Positions 20,172 to 29,559 of a stretch of 64,000 nucleotides of DNA are shown here, in pieces. Position 1 is the stretch's first letter, and each line of letters begins with the position of its first letter. The notes under the pieces are model-generated. The model did not search any database. It was given only the letters and a program-made list of their open reading frames with translations, and had not been told where the DNA came from. Source of the stretch: an uncultured Alphaproteobacteria bacterium (GTDB taxonomy: Bacteria; Pseudomonadota; Alphaproteobacteria; Rhodobacterales; Rhodobacteraceae); the NCBI GenBank assembly GCA_902611605.1, contig CACMAH010000006.1, positions 1 through 64,000 of the forward strand, read 5' to 3'. A program made the position numbers and the translations under genes.

Positions 20172-21876
20172 TTCCAAATTAGAAAATACACAAAAGTGTA
20201 TAAATTTACCACCAAACGTTAGAAATCCAAAGACTGTTATGAATCTAGAAAGACTTGGGTCATTATTTCCTCAGAAATTTAGCTTCATGAGAATACTTAT
20301 AAGAAATTTGTTTAAAAAAGATCCGAATTTCCAAATAAATAAAAATAAATTGAATTCAGATGGAAAAGGGCATTGTGTCTTATCAGTGGAACTCGGCAAA
20401 CAAGTATATTCATTAGTGTGTTTTACTGAAAAATTAAATCCCCAAGAACGGTCAGATAGAGTAATTGCAACAAAATGGGATGCTAGTTTCTGCCTTTATG
20501 CAGGAATTCCAAGTGATAAACAAATAGAAAAACTAGAGTCTCAAGTAAAAATACAAGAAAAAGGTCGTTTTGATAAAAACGTTCTTGTTTTATCACGTGC
20601 AAATAAATCTGTGACTCTTTTTGAGAATGTAGTTAATTGCTTATCTAAGGGTGAGCAACCATCAAAAAATAAAATTAAAAAAACAAGTTATTTGATGAGA
20701 ACTACTGCAGTATATGGAAATGGAAAATTTGGAATTGCTGATAGAGACTTAATATCAAAAATAAAAGAATTAACCCCCCCCTTTCAAGTAGAAATGTTAA
20801 CGGTTTTCTTAATTAGAGAATTTTCCTTTTTATATGTTGAGCACTGTGCAAAATTAAAAGGTGGAAAAAATGCAGTTGCTTTAGATTATAATTTAAAAAA
20901 ATATTTTGGTATTGGTAATTCTACTGGTCTTGGCATGGCCCCTTTCTTGGTTAATCACCCCGCTTTACTTCATAGTTGGATATTGGCTAAAGAATTAATA
21001 TTAGCCGAAGTATTAAATTTTAAAAATATTAATAATTCCCAAAACAATAGATTTTTTGAGTTATTAAAAAGAGCTAATAACCATATAAATGAATGGGATG
21101 TTGATGATAAAATTCAATCAAAAAGAATAAAAATTTTACGAGCTGAAATAAATTCACTTTTAAACAACCTAACTAAAAAAAAACCTCCAAATCAATACCC
21201 ATTTAAATATATCTTCAATAAAACACACAATTTATCAATTGAATCACAAGAGTTAATAGCTTCGATACTCATTGAGTTTGCACCAGATAATTTTAATGGA
21301 ATAGAGGAATGCTTAGCAAATCCAAATGAACCTAAAATAGATGGTTCTATGTTAGTTTCAGAATTATCGCAAATTATTAAAAAAAATTATGATTGGGTTT
21401 TGAAACTAAATCTAAAACAAGAAAGTTCCAATACATACTTCTGGTATGTATCACAAGAAAAATTGGAACCTCGTTTAGGAAATAGATATAAAGAGGAAGG
21501 TTCTGAATTAGAAATGCCGTTTAATATACCTATGTATGTTCAAAAGTTAAAAAAGTTACTAGATAAATATCCTTATAAAAATGAAACAACCGCAAGTTTT
21601 TTACTAAAAAATCCATCCCAGAGATATATTATAAGAAGAATTCAAAATACTTCTAAATATCCCTACTCAGAAATCAGAAACAATTTAGTTGATAAAAATT
21701 GCAGACCTATAGATATGCTAAGATGCAAACTGGCTTTTTTTGGAGCCAGTAAATTTGATCCAAAGTCCGATAGATGGACACGAATTACTTTATTTCAAGG
21801 GGCACCAATTGCTTCAGAATTTATTTCAGGTGATAAAAATTATGACGATTGGTCATTTTCAACACTCCCAAATTAA
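20161..21876 (+). CDS. Uncharacterised protein
   Basis: 571-aa ORF overlapping the M19 dipeptidase stop; co-directional with the DUF3726-like gene; no family recognised. Confidence 0.8.
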   Translation: MLCNSKLENTQKCINLPPNVRNPKTVMNLERLGSLFPQKFSFMRILIRNLFKKDPNFQINKNKLNSDGKGHCVLSVELGKQVYSLVCFTEKLNPQERSDRVIATKWDASFCLYAGIPSDKQIEKLESQVKIQEKGRFDKNVLVLSRANKSVTLFENVVNCLSKGEQPSKNKIKKTSYLMRTTAVYGNGKFGIADRDLISKIKELTPPFQVEMLTVFLIREFSFLYVEHCAKLKGGKNAVALDYNLKKYFGIGNSTGLGMAPFLVNHPALLHSWILAKELILAEVLNFKNINNSQNNRFFELLKRANNHINEWDVDDKIQSKRIKILRAEINSLLNNLTKKKPPNQYPFKYIFNKTHNLSIESQELIASILIEFAPDNFNGIEECLANPNEPKIDGSMLVSELSQIIKKNYDWVLKLNLKQESSNTYFWYVSQEKLEPRLGNRYKEEGSELEMPFNIPMYVQKLKKLLDKYPYKNETTASFLLKNPSQRYIIRRIQNTSKYPYSEIRNNLVDKNCRPIDMLRCKLAFFGASKFDPKSDRWTRITLFQGAPIASEFISGDKNYDDWSFSTLPN

Positions 21877-21888
21877 TTTTAATTTTAA

Positions 21889-22521
21889 ATGATTGTATCA
21901 GAAAATGAAGTTTACCAAATTGTAAAAAAATCATGTGTTTCAGAAAAAATTTATGAAGATTGGGCAGATGATATTGGCAAAGCTATTGCCTTTTTACAGA
22001 AGAATAATATAGATGGTTGTGAAGAGTTTAAGAACTTAATGTATGCGACTGTTTCTAAAGATTATACAACCATAAAACAAGAAAGAAATCAGTTAACTGT
22101 TGAAGACTTGAATCCAATTCAGAATGCTATTCCAATTATTGACTGGTTAATTTCTGGACAAAATAAAAAAAATACTATTACCAACCAAATTATATCACCA
22201 CTAATATTTTTCTCATTATTAGCAAAGACAAGTGAAAACTATGGAGGTACTTTCAAAATATCTAATGAAAAAAAAGAAATACTTTATGAAATAAATACAA
22301 ATTTTGAATTCTTTAAAATTAATAAATTAAAAGGTTATTTCATAATAGAATGGTTTAAATCTAAAAAATTTATAAACCCAAATAATGCAAAAAAACATCT
22401 TCATAGTGTAAAAAAAGAAACTTGGGAATATTTATCACAAAAAGCTTATAATACATATGTACCAGAAACTACAGTATCACGAAACTCTGGTGCAGGTGCA
22501 GGACTATTAGATAATGACTAA
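21889..22521 (+). CDS. DUF3726-like protein
   Basis: N-terminal NEVYQIVKKSCVSEKIYEDWADDIGKAIAFL and C-terminal TYVPETTVSRNSGAGAGLLDND match my memory of DUF3726. Confidence 0.65.
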   Translation: MIVSENEVYQIVKKSCVSEKIYEDWADDIGKAIAFLQKNNIDGCEEFKNLMYATVSKDYTTIKQERNQLTVEDLNPIQNAIPIIDWLISGQNKKNTITNQIISPLIFFSLLAKTSENYGGTFKISNEKKEILYEINTNFEFFKINKLKGYFIIEWFKSKKFINPNNAKKHLHSVKKETWEYLSQKAYNTYVPETTVSRNSGAGAGLLDND

Positions 22522-22597
22522 TTAAATCTATTTGTGTAATATATAATTCATAACACGTATAAAATCAAACTTACAAAAATTTTTAGCAAGGGAAAAA

Positions 22598-23602
22598 ATG
22601 TCTGAGATTGAAACTGAGGGATTAAGTTTAAGTGATATTTACAACCTATCACTTAAAGTCTTCACCAAAAATGGTTGCAACGAAAATAACGCAACTGCAC
22701 TTTCAAAAATTGTACATGATGCTGAAAGAGATGGTTCATTGTCTCACGGTTTATTTAGAATACCTGGTTATGTAGCCTCATTAAGATCTGGCAAAGTAAA
22801 AGGAGATGCAGAACCTGTAATTGACAATAGCTTACCCTCAGTCATTTCTGTTGATGGGAATTATGGTTTTGCACCCTATGCCCTTGAGAAAGGACTTCCC
22901 TACTTATCGAATAGTGCTGAACAACTAGGCATTGCAATCATGAAAATCACAAATACATTTCATTTCGCTGCTTTATGGCCTGAAACCGAATTTTTAGCAA
23001 ATAAAGGTTTAGTTGGAATAGCATGTACTGCTGCAAAACCTATGGTAGCACCAGCAGGTGCACAAAAAGCTTTTTTTGGTACTAACCCAATTTCTTTTGC
23101 ATGGCCAAGAATTGGGGAACCACCTATCGTATTTGATATGGCAACCTCGAGGCTTGCAATGGGCGATGTACAAATTGCTGCAAGAGATGGGCACCAATTA
23201 CCTGATGGAACAGGTTTAGGACCTAATGGTCAACCTACAAATAACCCAAAAGATGTACTTAAAGGTGTTCTTTTGCCGTTTGGTGGGTATAAAGGTTCTG
23301 CTATTTCTTTAATGGTAGAATTACTATCAGCGGGACTTACTGGAGATAATTTTTCCTATGAAGCCGGAGAAAAGGATAATAATGATGGTGGACCGCCTAA
23401 AGGTGGGGAACTAGTGATTGCTATTAGTCCAAAACTAGTTGCAGGAAATAATTGGGAAAAACATACTTTAGATTTTATAAAAAAACTTAAAGAATTAGAA
23501 GGAATTAGAATACCAGGTGAAAGACGTCATAGAAATAGATTGAATACTGGTTTAAGGAAAATTAACAAAGAAATGCTACAAAAGGTTAGAAACCTTTTAT
23601 AA
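22598..23602 (+). CDS. Ldh-family NAD(P)H oxidoreductase (malate/lactate dehydrogenase or pyrroline/piperideine-2-carboxylate reductase type)
   Basis: DAERDGSLSHGLFRIPGYV, FFGTNPISFAWP, PIVFDMATSRLAMGDVQIAARDG, LLPFGGYKGSAISLMVELLS. Confidence 0.9.
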   Translation: MSEIETEGLSLSDIYNLSLKVFTKNGCNENNATALSKIVHDAERDGSLSHGLFRIPGYVASLRSGKVKGDAEPVIDNSLPSVISVDGNYGFAPYALEKGLPYLSNSAEQLGIAIMKITNTFHFAALWPETEFLANKGLVGIACTAAKPMVAPAGAQKAFFGTNPISFAWPRIGEPPIVFDMATSRLAMGDVQIAARDGHQLPDGTGLGPNGQPTNNPKDVLKGVLLPFGGYKGSAISLMVELLSAGLTGDNFSYEAGEKDNNDGGPPKGGELVIAISPKLVAGNNWEKHTLDFIKKLKELEGIRIPGERRHRNRLNTGLRKINKEMLQKVRNLL

Positions 23603-23659
23603 AATAAAAATTTTTCTGCAATTTAATTAGGATATTCCTAATAAATAGAGGATAAAGTT

Positions 23660-24826
23660 TTGAAAAAAACACTTATAAGACCGACAAGTTTATCTCCTAA
23701 CTCTTCGACACCACTTGTTTCGCCTATTATACAATCAAATGTTTATGTTACAAAAGACCCTAGCACTCTCGATAAAATATATAATGGAGAGCTAAATGGA
23801 TATACATACGCACGAGAAAAACATCCTAATGCTGAGATTTTGGCAAGAAGAATAAATATATTAGAAAACTCTAAAAATGGTTTTATTACCTCCTCTGGAA
23901 TGTCTGCCATTTCTGCAGTTCTTTTAAGTTTATGCAGGTCTGGTGAACATGTAATTGCAGGAGATCAGCTATACGGAAGAACATCTAGATTACTCCAAGA
24001 GGATTTACCTAGGCTTGGAATAAAAACTACATTTGTTGATACAACAGATTACAAAAAAGTCCAAGAATCTATTACAAAAAAAACAAGAATAGTAATAATT
24101 GAACTGATTTCAAATCCAACGCTTAGGATTTCTGATATAATAAAAATCTCGAAAATCTGTAAAAAAAATAAAATAATGTTAGTTGTTGATAATACGTTTA
24201 CAACACCATTATCAATCAAACCTCTGGATTTAGGGGCAGATATTATAATACACTCAATTACAAAGCTTTTGTCAGGCCATTCTGACGTCACATTAGGTTA
24301 TTTTTCAACAAATCATTCGAAAATTTTTAATAGAATTTATGACTTTGCTGTAACAACTGGTCTTACACCCAGCCCTTTTGAATGCTGGCTAGCAGAAAGA
24401 GGACTTAACACATTCGAAATAAGATTTCATAAATGTCAAGAAAATGCAGAAAAGTTAGCAGTTTGGCTGCAAAAAAGACCTGAAGTTATAAATGTTATTT
24501 ATCCAAAACTTAATAATCACCCTGATAAAAAGATATTCAAAACACTATTTAATGGTAATAGCTGTAACATGGTCAGTTTTGAACTAAGGGGAAATCGATC
24601 TGTGGCAAATAAATTTGCTAAAAATGCAAATCAAATTTCTTTTGCTCCAACATTAGGAGATGTAGGAACCACTCTTTCACATCCAGCTTCAAGCTCACAT
24701 CGAAGCCTTTCAAAAGCTCAAAGAAAAAAAATGGGTATAACAGAAGGTTTTTTTAGAGTTTCAGTTGGATTGGAAGATATAGAAGACTTAAAAAATGAAT
24801 TCAAAAAAGGGCTAAAAGATTTGTAA
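23660..24826 (+). CDS. Cys/Met metabolism PLP-dependent enzyme (cystathionine beta-lyase/gamma-synthase family)
   Basis: YTYAREKHPNAEILARRI, VDNTFTTPLSIKPLDLGADIIIHSITKLLSGHSDVTLG. Confidence 0.93.
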   Translation: MKKTLIRPTSLSPNSSTPLVSPIIQSNVYVTKDPSTLDKIYNGELNGYTYAREKHPNAEILARRINILENSKNGFITSSGMSAISAVLLSLCRSGEHVIAGDQLYGRTSRLLQEDLPRLGIKTTFVDTTDYKKVQESITKKTRIVIIELISNPTLRISDIIKISKICKKNKIMLVVDNTFTTPLSIKPLDLGADIIIHSITKLLSGHSDVTLGYFSTNHSKIFNRIYDFAVTTGLTPSPFECWLAERGLNTFEIRFHKCQENAEKLAVWLQKRPEVINVIYPKLNNHPDKKIFKTLFNGNSCNMVSFELRGNRSVANKFAKNANQISFAPTLGDVGTTLSHPASSSHRSLSKAQRKKMGITEGFFRVSVGLEDIEDLKNEFKKGLKDL

Positions 24827-24855
24827 TAAATAAGATAAAGAAATTTTTAAAAATC

Positions 24856-25053
24856 TCACTTTTTAATAAGCCTTCTTCTATTTTTTCTTTTTCCGTAACC
24901 CAATCTTTTCATAATTTTCATTCTCTCAGTATGGCTTAATTTTATCCATTTTGATATTTCATTTCTAGTTCTACCACATCCTATGCAATTTTGAGTATCT
25001 TTATCAATAGAACATATACCTATACACGGGCTTATAAATAAGTTTTCATTCAT
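24856..25053 (-). CDS. DUF1289 family protein
   Basis: SPCIGICSIDKDTQNCIGCGRTRNEISKWIKLSHTERMKIMKRL. Confidence 0.88.
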   Translation of the reverse strand: MNENLFISPCIGICSIDKDTQNCIGCGRTRNEISKWIKLSHTERMKIMKRLGYGKRKNRRRLIKK

Positions 25054-25062
25054 TCTTTGACT

Positions 25063-25968
25063 TTAACTATTTTTTTCTTTTAAACAATAAAGACTTGAAA
25101 TTAACACAATAGATCCACCAAATATGTACGAAATAAAAAATTGTTCTTTAAAAAATAAGATAATCCAAATTAAAGATAAAACTGGTGTAAAAAAAACTAA
25201 AATTGCAGAATTAGTAACTGATATTGATTTTAGAGCCTTAAGCCAAAAAATGTAAGATACTCCATTGATAAATATTCCATTTATTATAATTGGTAATAAT
25301 TCTTTTTTGCTTGGCAATTGAAAAGTAGAAAAAAATCCTAAAGCTAATGTTGAAGTAATTGTTCCACCAACGAATATGAGAAATGAAAATTGAAAAACCT
25401 CAACTTCAGATTTTTTACTTAAAATTGAAAATAAAGCAAAACAAAATGCGCCAAGCAAAACTGAAAGACTTACATTTATTCCAGTAAACCTTATTTGATT
25501 AATATCACCTGTTGTTATAATGATTAATATTCCCGTAAATCCAAAAAATACAGCTATAATTTTAAAAGGATCTAATTTTTCTTTCATGAATATTGAACCT
25601 AATAAAATCATTTGTAATGGCCATGAGTATTGAAGGATTAGTACTTCAATACTGTTCCCCTCATAATATCCATAATACAAAAATAAATAGTATAATGCAC
25701 AACCAAGTGACCCTAAAAATAAATTATACAAATAATAATTATTTTTTAGTGGCGCATCGAATTTTAGTCCTTTTGAAAGATATAATATTAATCCCAAACA
25801 AAATAAAGAAATTATATTCGACCAAAAAAGTAGTTGATAAAAATCTAAAGTTATCTGCCCAAACCTTGATATTACTGGAATAAAGCTCCATGCGAATATG
25901 CAGAAAAAAGCATAAATATAGCCAACTTTATTTTTTTTTATATTCAAAAAATTATTCTTACTTTTCAT
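25063..25968 (-). CDS. DMT (EamA) family transporter
   Basis: ~10 TM segments; LQYSWPLQMILLGSIFMKEKLDPFKIIAVFFGFTGILII. Confidence 0.9.
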   Translation of the reverse strand: MKSKNNFLNIKKNKVGYIYAFFCIFAWSFIPVISRFGQITLDFYQLLFWSNIISLFCLGLILYLSKGLKFDAPLKNNYYLYNLFLGSLGCALYYLFLYYGYYEGNSIEVLILQYSWPLQMILLGSIFMKEKLDPFKIIAVFFGFTGILIIITTGDINQIRFTGINVSLSVLLGAFCFALFSILSKKSEVEVFQFSFLIFVGGTITSTLALGFFSTFQLPSKKELLPIIINGIFINGVSYIFWLKALKSISVTNSAILVFFTPVLSLIWIILFFKEQFFISYIFGGSIVLISSLYCLKEKNS

Positions 25969-26220
25969 TGATTTTCTATTAAATAATTCTTTAAATAAGT
26001 AAATACATAAATTTTTGATACAAAATACAATTTATCCCTTCAAAGCTGAATAGTTTAAAAATTTTATTAATGTTAGAGGAGTAAATATAAAGATTTCCAT
26101 AATTATGAGAAAAATTAATTTAAATAAATGATCAAAAGTATCATAGGAACTTTTTTAAAGTATCCCATCAAAACTAAAGACTTGAAATACTTATCTGTTT
26201 TTTAGTTAAAAATTTTAAGA

Positions 26221-26315
26221 AAAAAAAGAAGCCCCGTTGATCAAATGGAGCTTCTATTAGCAAGTTGGAGGAAAGCAGACATACCTTTTACAAACAGGGC
26301 TGAGCTTTCAACCAT
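26221..26315 (-). ncRNA. Candidate small RNA with Rho-independent terminator
   Basis: Minus strand: GAAAGC...GCTTTC stem, then CTCCAACTTGCT, then GAAGCTCCATTTGATCAACGGGGCTTC hairpin (26228-26254) followed by TTTTTTT; no minus-strand CDS upstream that it would terminate. Confidence 0.5.
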
Positions 26316-26374
26316 ATTTATTCTTGCAAATTTAATACCATTATTGTCTATTTTTTATAAAGTAAGGATTTAAA

Positions 26375-27436
26375 ATGACAGAAAACAAACTTTCAATAGA
26401 AAAATTGAAAAACCTTCAATGGAAAATAATGCAAGACGTATCAGCTTCTGCGCTAATTCCTCTTATGAGGATTGGAGACGAGCTGGGACTATTTATCGTA
26501 TTAGGTAAGCAAGGACCCTGTACAGAAAGTGAGTTTTCCAATTTTGCAAAAATTGACCAAAGATATGCTAAAGAATGGCTGCTAGCAATGTGTGCTGCAG
26601 GCTATGTATCGCATAGCGATGAAGTCTCAAAATTTTATATGTCAGAAGAACAAAAAGCAGTTTTTTCATTTGAAGAAAGTTCGGCTTTTATGTTGGGGGC
26701 ATTCGATATTTTAAGTGGTAATATTCATAATATTGAGAAAGTAAAAAAGGCTTTTAAAACTGGTCAAGGTGTTAATTATGATGATTCTCATCCTTGTATT
26801 TTCTCAGGTACAGCAAGATTTTTTAGGCCTTCATATTCTTTAAATTTACTAAAAAAGTGGATTCCAGCTATACCTGATGTAGAAAGAAAACTAAAAAATG
26901 GATGTAATTTTGCTGATATCGGTTGCGGATTTGGCATCTCTTCTATGATGATTGCTGATGCTTTTCAAAATTCTAAAATCTTTGGTTTTGATATGCATAA
27001 ACCCTCAATTAAAATTGCAATTAAAGATGCAAAAAAACAGAATTTGAATAATGCCAAATTTGAAGTAGCTGATGCTGAAAGTTATTGTGGGAAATATGAT
27101 GTTATCACATTTTTTGATTGTTTACATGATATGGGAGATCCCTTAGCAGCATCAAAATACGCATTCAATCATTTAAATGAAGATGGAACATTGATTTTAA
27201 TAGAACCATCTGCATCAGACTCACCAAAGGAGAACTTTAATACAATTGGCCAAATGTATTATTCATTCTCTACAATGGGATGTATTCCCACATCTAAATC
27301 ACAAAAAAAAGGATTAGCACTGGGAGCACAAGCAGGACCAAAGAAGTTAATTAAAATTTTAGAAGAATCTGGATTTAGTAAGTGTGAAATAGTAAAAAAG
27401 AATGCAACAAATATGATAATAACAGCAAAAAAGTAA
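26375..27436 (+). CDS. SAM-dependent methyltransferase with N-terminal winged-helix-like domain
   Basis: FADIGCGFGISSMMIADAFQNSKIFGFDMH SAM motif; N-terminal ALIPLMRIGDELGLFIVLGKQGPCTESEFSNFAKIDQRYAKEWLLAMCAAGYV. Confidence 0.88.
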   Translation: MTENKLSIEKLKNLQWKIMQDVSASALIPLMRIGDELGLFIVLGKQGPCTESEFSNFAKIDQRYAKEWLLAMCAAGYVSHSDEVSKFYMSEEQKAVFSFEESSAFMLGAFDILSGNIHNIEKVKKAFKTGQGVNYDDSHPCIFSGTARFFRPSYSLNLLKKWIPAIPDVERKLKNGCNFADIGCGFGISSMMIADAFQNSKIFGFDMHKPSIKIAIKDAKKQNLNNAKFEVADAESYCGKYDVITFFDCLHDMGDPLAASKYAFNHLNEDGTLILIEPSASDSPKENFNTIGQMYYSFSTMGCIPTSKSQKKGLALGAQAGPKKLIKILEESGFSKCEIVKKNATNMIITAKK

Positions 27437-27613
27437 AATTCGTTCATATAAACAAATAAAAAAGAAATAATTCAAAACTTTCTACTAATTAGTTTAATTT
27501 AAAATTATATCACTGGTTATAAACAAATCAGCTTTGTAAAACCTCAATTTCTTTGTTTAAAACAAACATGGTAAATTTAAAATTTTATTAATTATAATAA
27601 TCTTTTTAATTTG

Positions 27614-28033
27614 CTATTTAAAGATTTCCTGATGTATCTCAACTACGTTGCCTTCAGGGTCCTGAAAAAAAATCTGATGCCATTCTTTTGAAAAAGTACA
27701 ACCATAATCTGCATAATTTATGTTATTTTTTTTTAAAATCTTTTTTACGTATTCAATATTGTCGGTTCTAAATGCAATATGTCCCTTTTCAACAGGATTT
27801 AAAAATTGTTTATTTTTTGCAGCAACACCTAAATCTTTTTCTGCTAAATGCATCTGTACGTTACCATCGCTTACAAACTTAATTGTACCTTCATAACCTT
27901 CATTTCCAGAAGATTTTGTTCTTTTAAAATTATCTTGTGGTAAGGATTTTAATCCTAAAATATTTTGGTAAAAATCATTTAATTCATCCACATTTTTTGA
28001 AACTAAATTAACATGATGAAACTTTAAATTCAT
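27614..28033 (-). CDS. VOC (glyoxalase/dioxygenase superfamily) protein
   Basis: FHHVNLVSKNVDELNDFYQNILGLK...HQIFFQDPEGNVVEIHQ. Confidence 0.9.
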   Translation of the reverse strand: MNLKFHHVNLVSKNVDELNDFYQNILGLKSLPQDNFKRTKSSGNEGYEGTIKFVSDGNVQMHLAEKDLGVAAKNKQFLNPVEKGHIAFRTDNIEYVKKILKKNNINYADYGCTFSKEWHQIFFQDPEGNVVEIHQEIFK

Positions 28034-28186
28034 TATTTACTCCAATCATTAAATACACAAAATTAATTTACAAAATACCTAATTTTATTTTTTTTTATAC
28101 TAAAATATTTTCATTTTACTTGAAAAATAAAAGGATAAATGTAACGATATTTCATAATCCATTATAATTTAACAATAAAAGGAATA

Positions 28187-28558
28187 ATGATGCCAAATTT
28201 ATTTGTAAAATCTTTTAAAGATGCTGATGAAGTTAAAACTCCGGATAAAACTCATGCAGCAGTGGTTAAGCTCGGTAATGTAAATGCTACAAAAGTAGTC
28301 CTTCAACCAGGCTGGAAATGGTCTGAATGCGTAAAACCAGTCGTGGGAGGAGATAGTTGTCAAGCTGGCCATGTTGGAGTAATAATTCAAGGATCAATGA
28401 AATGTACGCATGATGATGGATCAGAAATAGTTGCATCATCTGGAGATGCCTATTATTTTGCTCCTGGACATGATGGATGGGTTTTGGGAGATGAACCTGT
28501 TATTATGTATGAATTTGCAGAAACTGGGAAAGATTTTGGGCCTTGGAAAAAAGCCTGA
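28187..28558 (+). CDS. Cupin-domain protein
   Basis: VVLQPGWKWSECVKP...HVGVIIQGSMKCTHDDGSE...DAYYFAPGHDGWVLGDEP. Confidence 0.85.
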   Translation: MMPNLFVKSFKDADEVKTPDKTHAAVVKLGNVNATKVVLQPGWKWSECVKPVVGGDSCQAGHVGVIIQGSMKCTHDDGSEIVASSGDAYYFAPGHDGWVLGDEPVIMYEFAETGKDFGPWKKA

Positions 28559-28620
28559 CGTTTAAATCGTAAATAAAAATTTTCTTTTAATATATAGAAA
28601 TTAAGGAATGTTAATTTAAA

Positions 28621-28815
28621 ATGAAAAAATTGTTTATATTACCTACATTATTACTTGTTTTAACATCTTGCCAGGCCAAATATCTAACATCTGAAGGTGA
28701 AAGACTAGTTAAAAATGTTGCAGCAGGTTGTGTATTTGGTGAAATATTTTTTGAAGATTGCAAAGCAGGTGCAGCAGTTACTGGAGCTGCAACAATTATA
28801 GATGGTCAGAATTAA
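28621..28815 (+). CDS. Small putative lipoprotein
   Basis: MKKLFILPTLLLVLTSCQAK lipobox (LTSC). Confidence 0.65.
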   Translation: MKKLFILPTLLLVLTSCQAKYLTSEGERLVKNVAAGCVFGEIFFEDCKAGAAVTGAATIIDGQN

Positions 28816-29440
28816 TTGCTTTCCTAAAAATAGCAATTATTGTTTTGTCCTTAAGTTTTTCTTGTTTATTTATCTTCCCATAGATATTAACTTTGTGAAA
28901 AGTTAAACTCTCAATCTTTTTTGCTAAATTTTCAATTGCTTTTTTAAATCCATTTTTAAAAAAAACTTCTTCATGAATAGTAATCACAAATAGTCCCCCA
29001 GGTTTGACAATTCTTAATAATTCTCCAAAAACATTGGGTCCCAAGTGACCATGTGTAAATGTACCAGCGCTTAAAATTGCTCCGTATATATCATTAGCAA
29101 TTTTTAGCTTCTGATTTAAATCAGCAACTATAATTTTTTCATAATTTTTTTTTTGTTCTGCTTGATCCAGCATTTCTTTAGAAATATCAATTGCGTGTAT
29201 TTTTGATGATGAATATTTCTTCAAATATTTGGAAATTAAACCAGTTCCAGCTCCAACATCAAGTATTGGACTATCACCTTTTCTAGAATATTTTAAAAAA
29301 TATTTAACAACATTTTGAGGTGATTTATAATTATTTTTATGTGCAAAATCTCTATCGTAGTCCTTAGACCATGCTTTATATAAATTAATTGTATCTTCTA
29401 CTGAACCAAGTGAATATGCATCTTGTAATTTTTTACTCAT
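28796..29440 (-). CDS. Class I SAM-dependent methyltransferase
   Basis: ILDVGAGTGLISKYLKKYSSSKIHAIDISKEMLDQA. Confidence 0.9.
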   Translation of the reverse strand: MSKKLQDAYSLGSVEDTINLYKAWSKDYDRDFAHKNNYKSPQNVVKYFLKYSRKGDSPILDVGAGTGLISKYLKKYSSSKIHAIDISKEMLDQAEQKKNYEKIIVADLNQKLKIANDIYGAILSAGTFTHGHLGPNVFGELLRIVKPGGLFVITIHEEVFFKNGFKKAIENLAKKIESLTFHKVNIYGKINKQEKLKDKTIIAIFRKAINSDHL

Positions 29441-29559
29441 TTTTAAAGGTAAACTATGTTGTAGTTAGTAATTAAAAAAATAAAATAAGAATATCTATTT
29501 TTAAAATAATATATTAATATAATCAAATAATTTGAAATAGTTCTGCAGCTATTGATCTG

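Noticed and set aside
26221-26374. SAM-II/SAM-V, glycine or other known riboswitch upstream of the methyltransferase
   Set aside because: I could not match any known consensus core by eye, and the terminator polarity points to the minus strand
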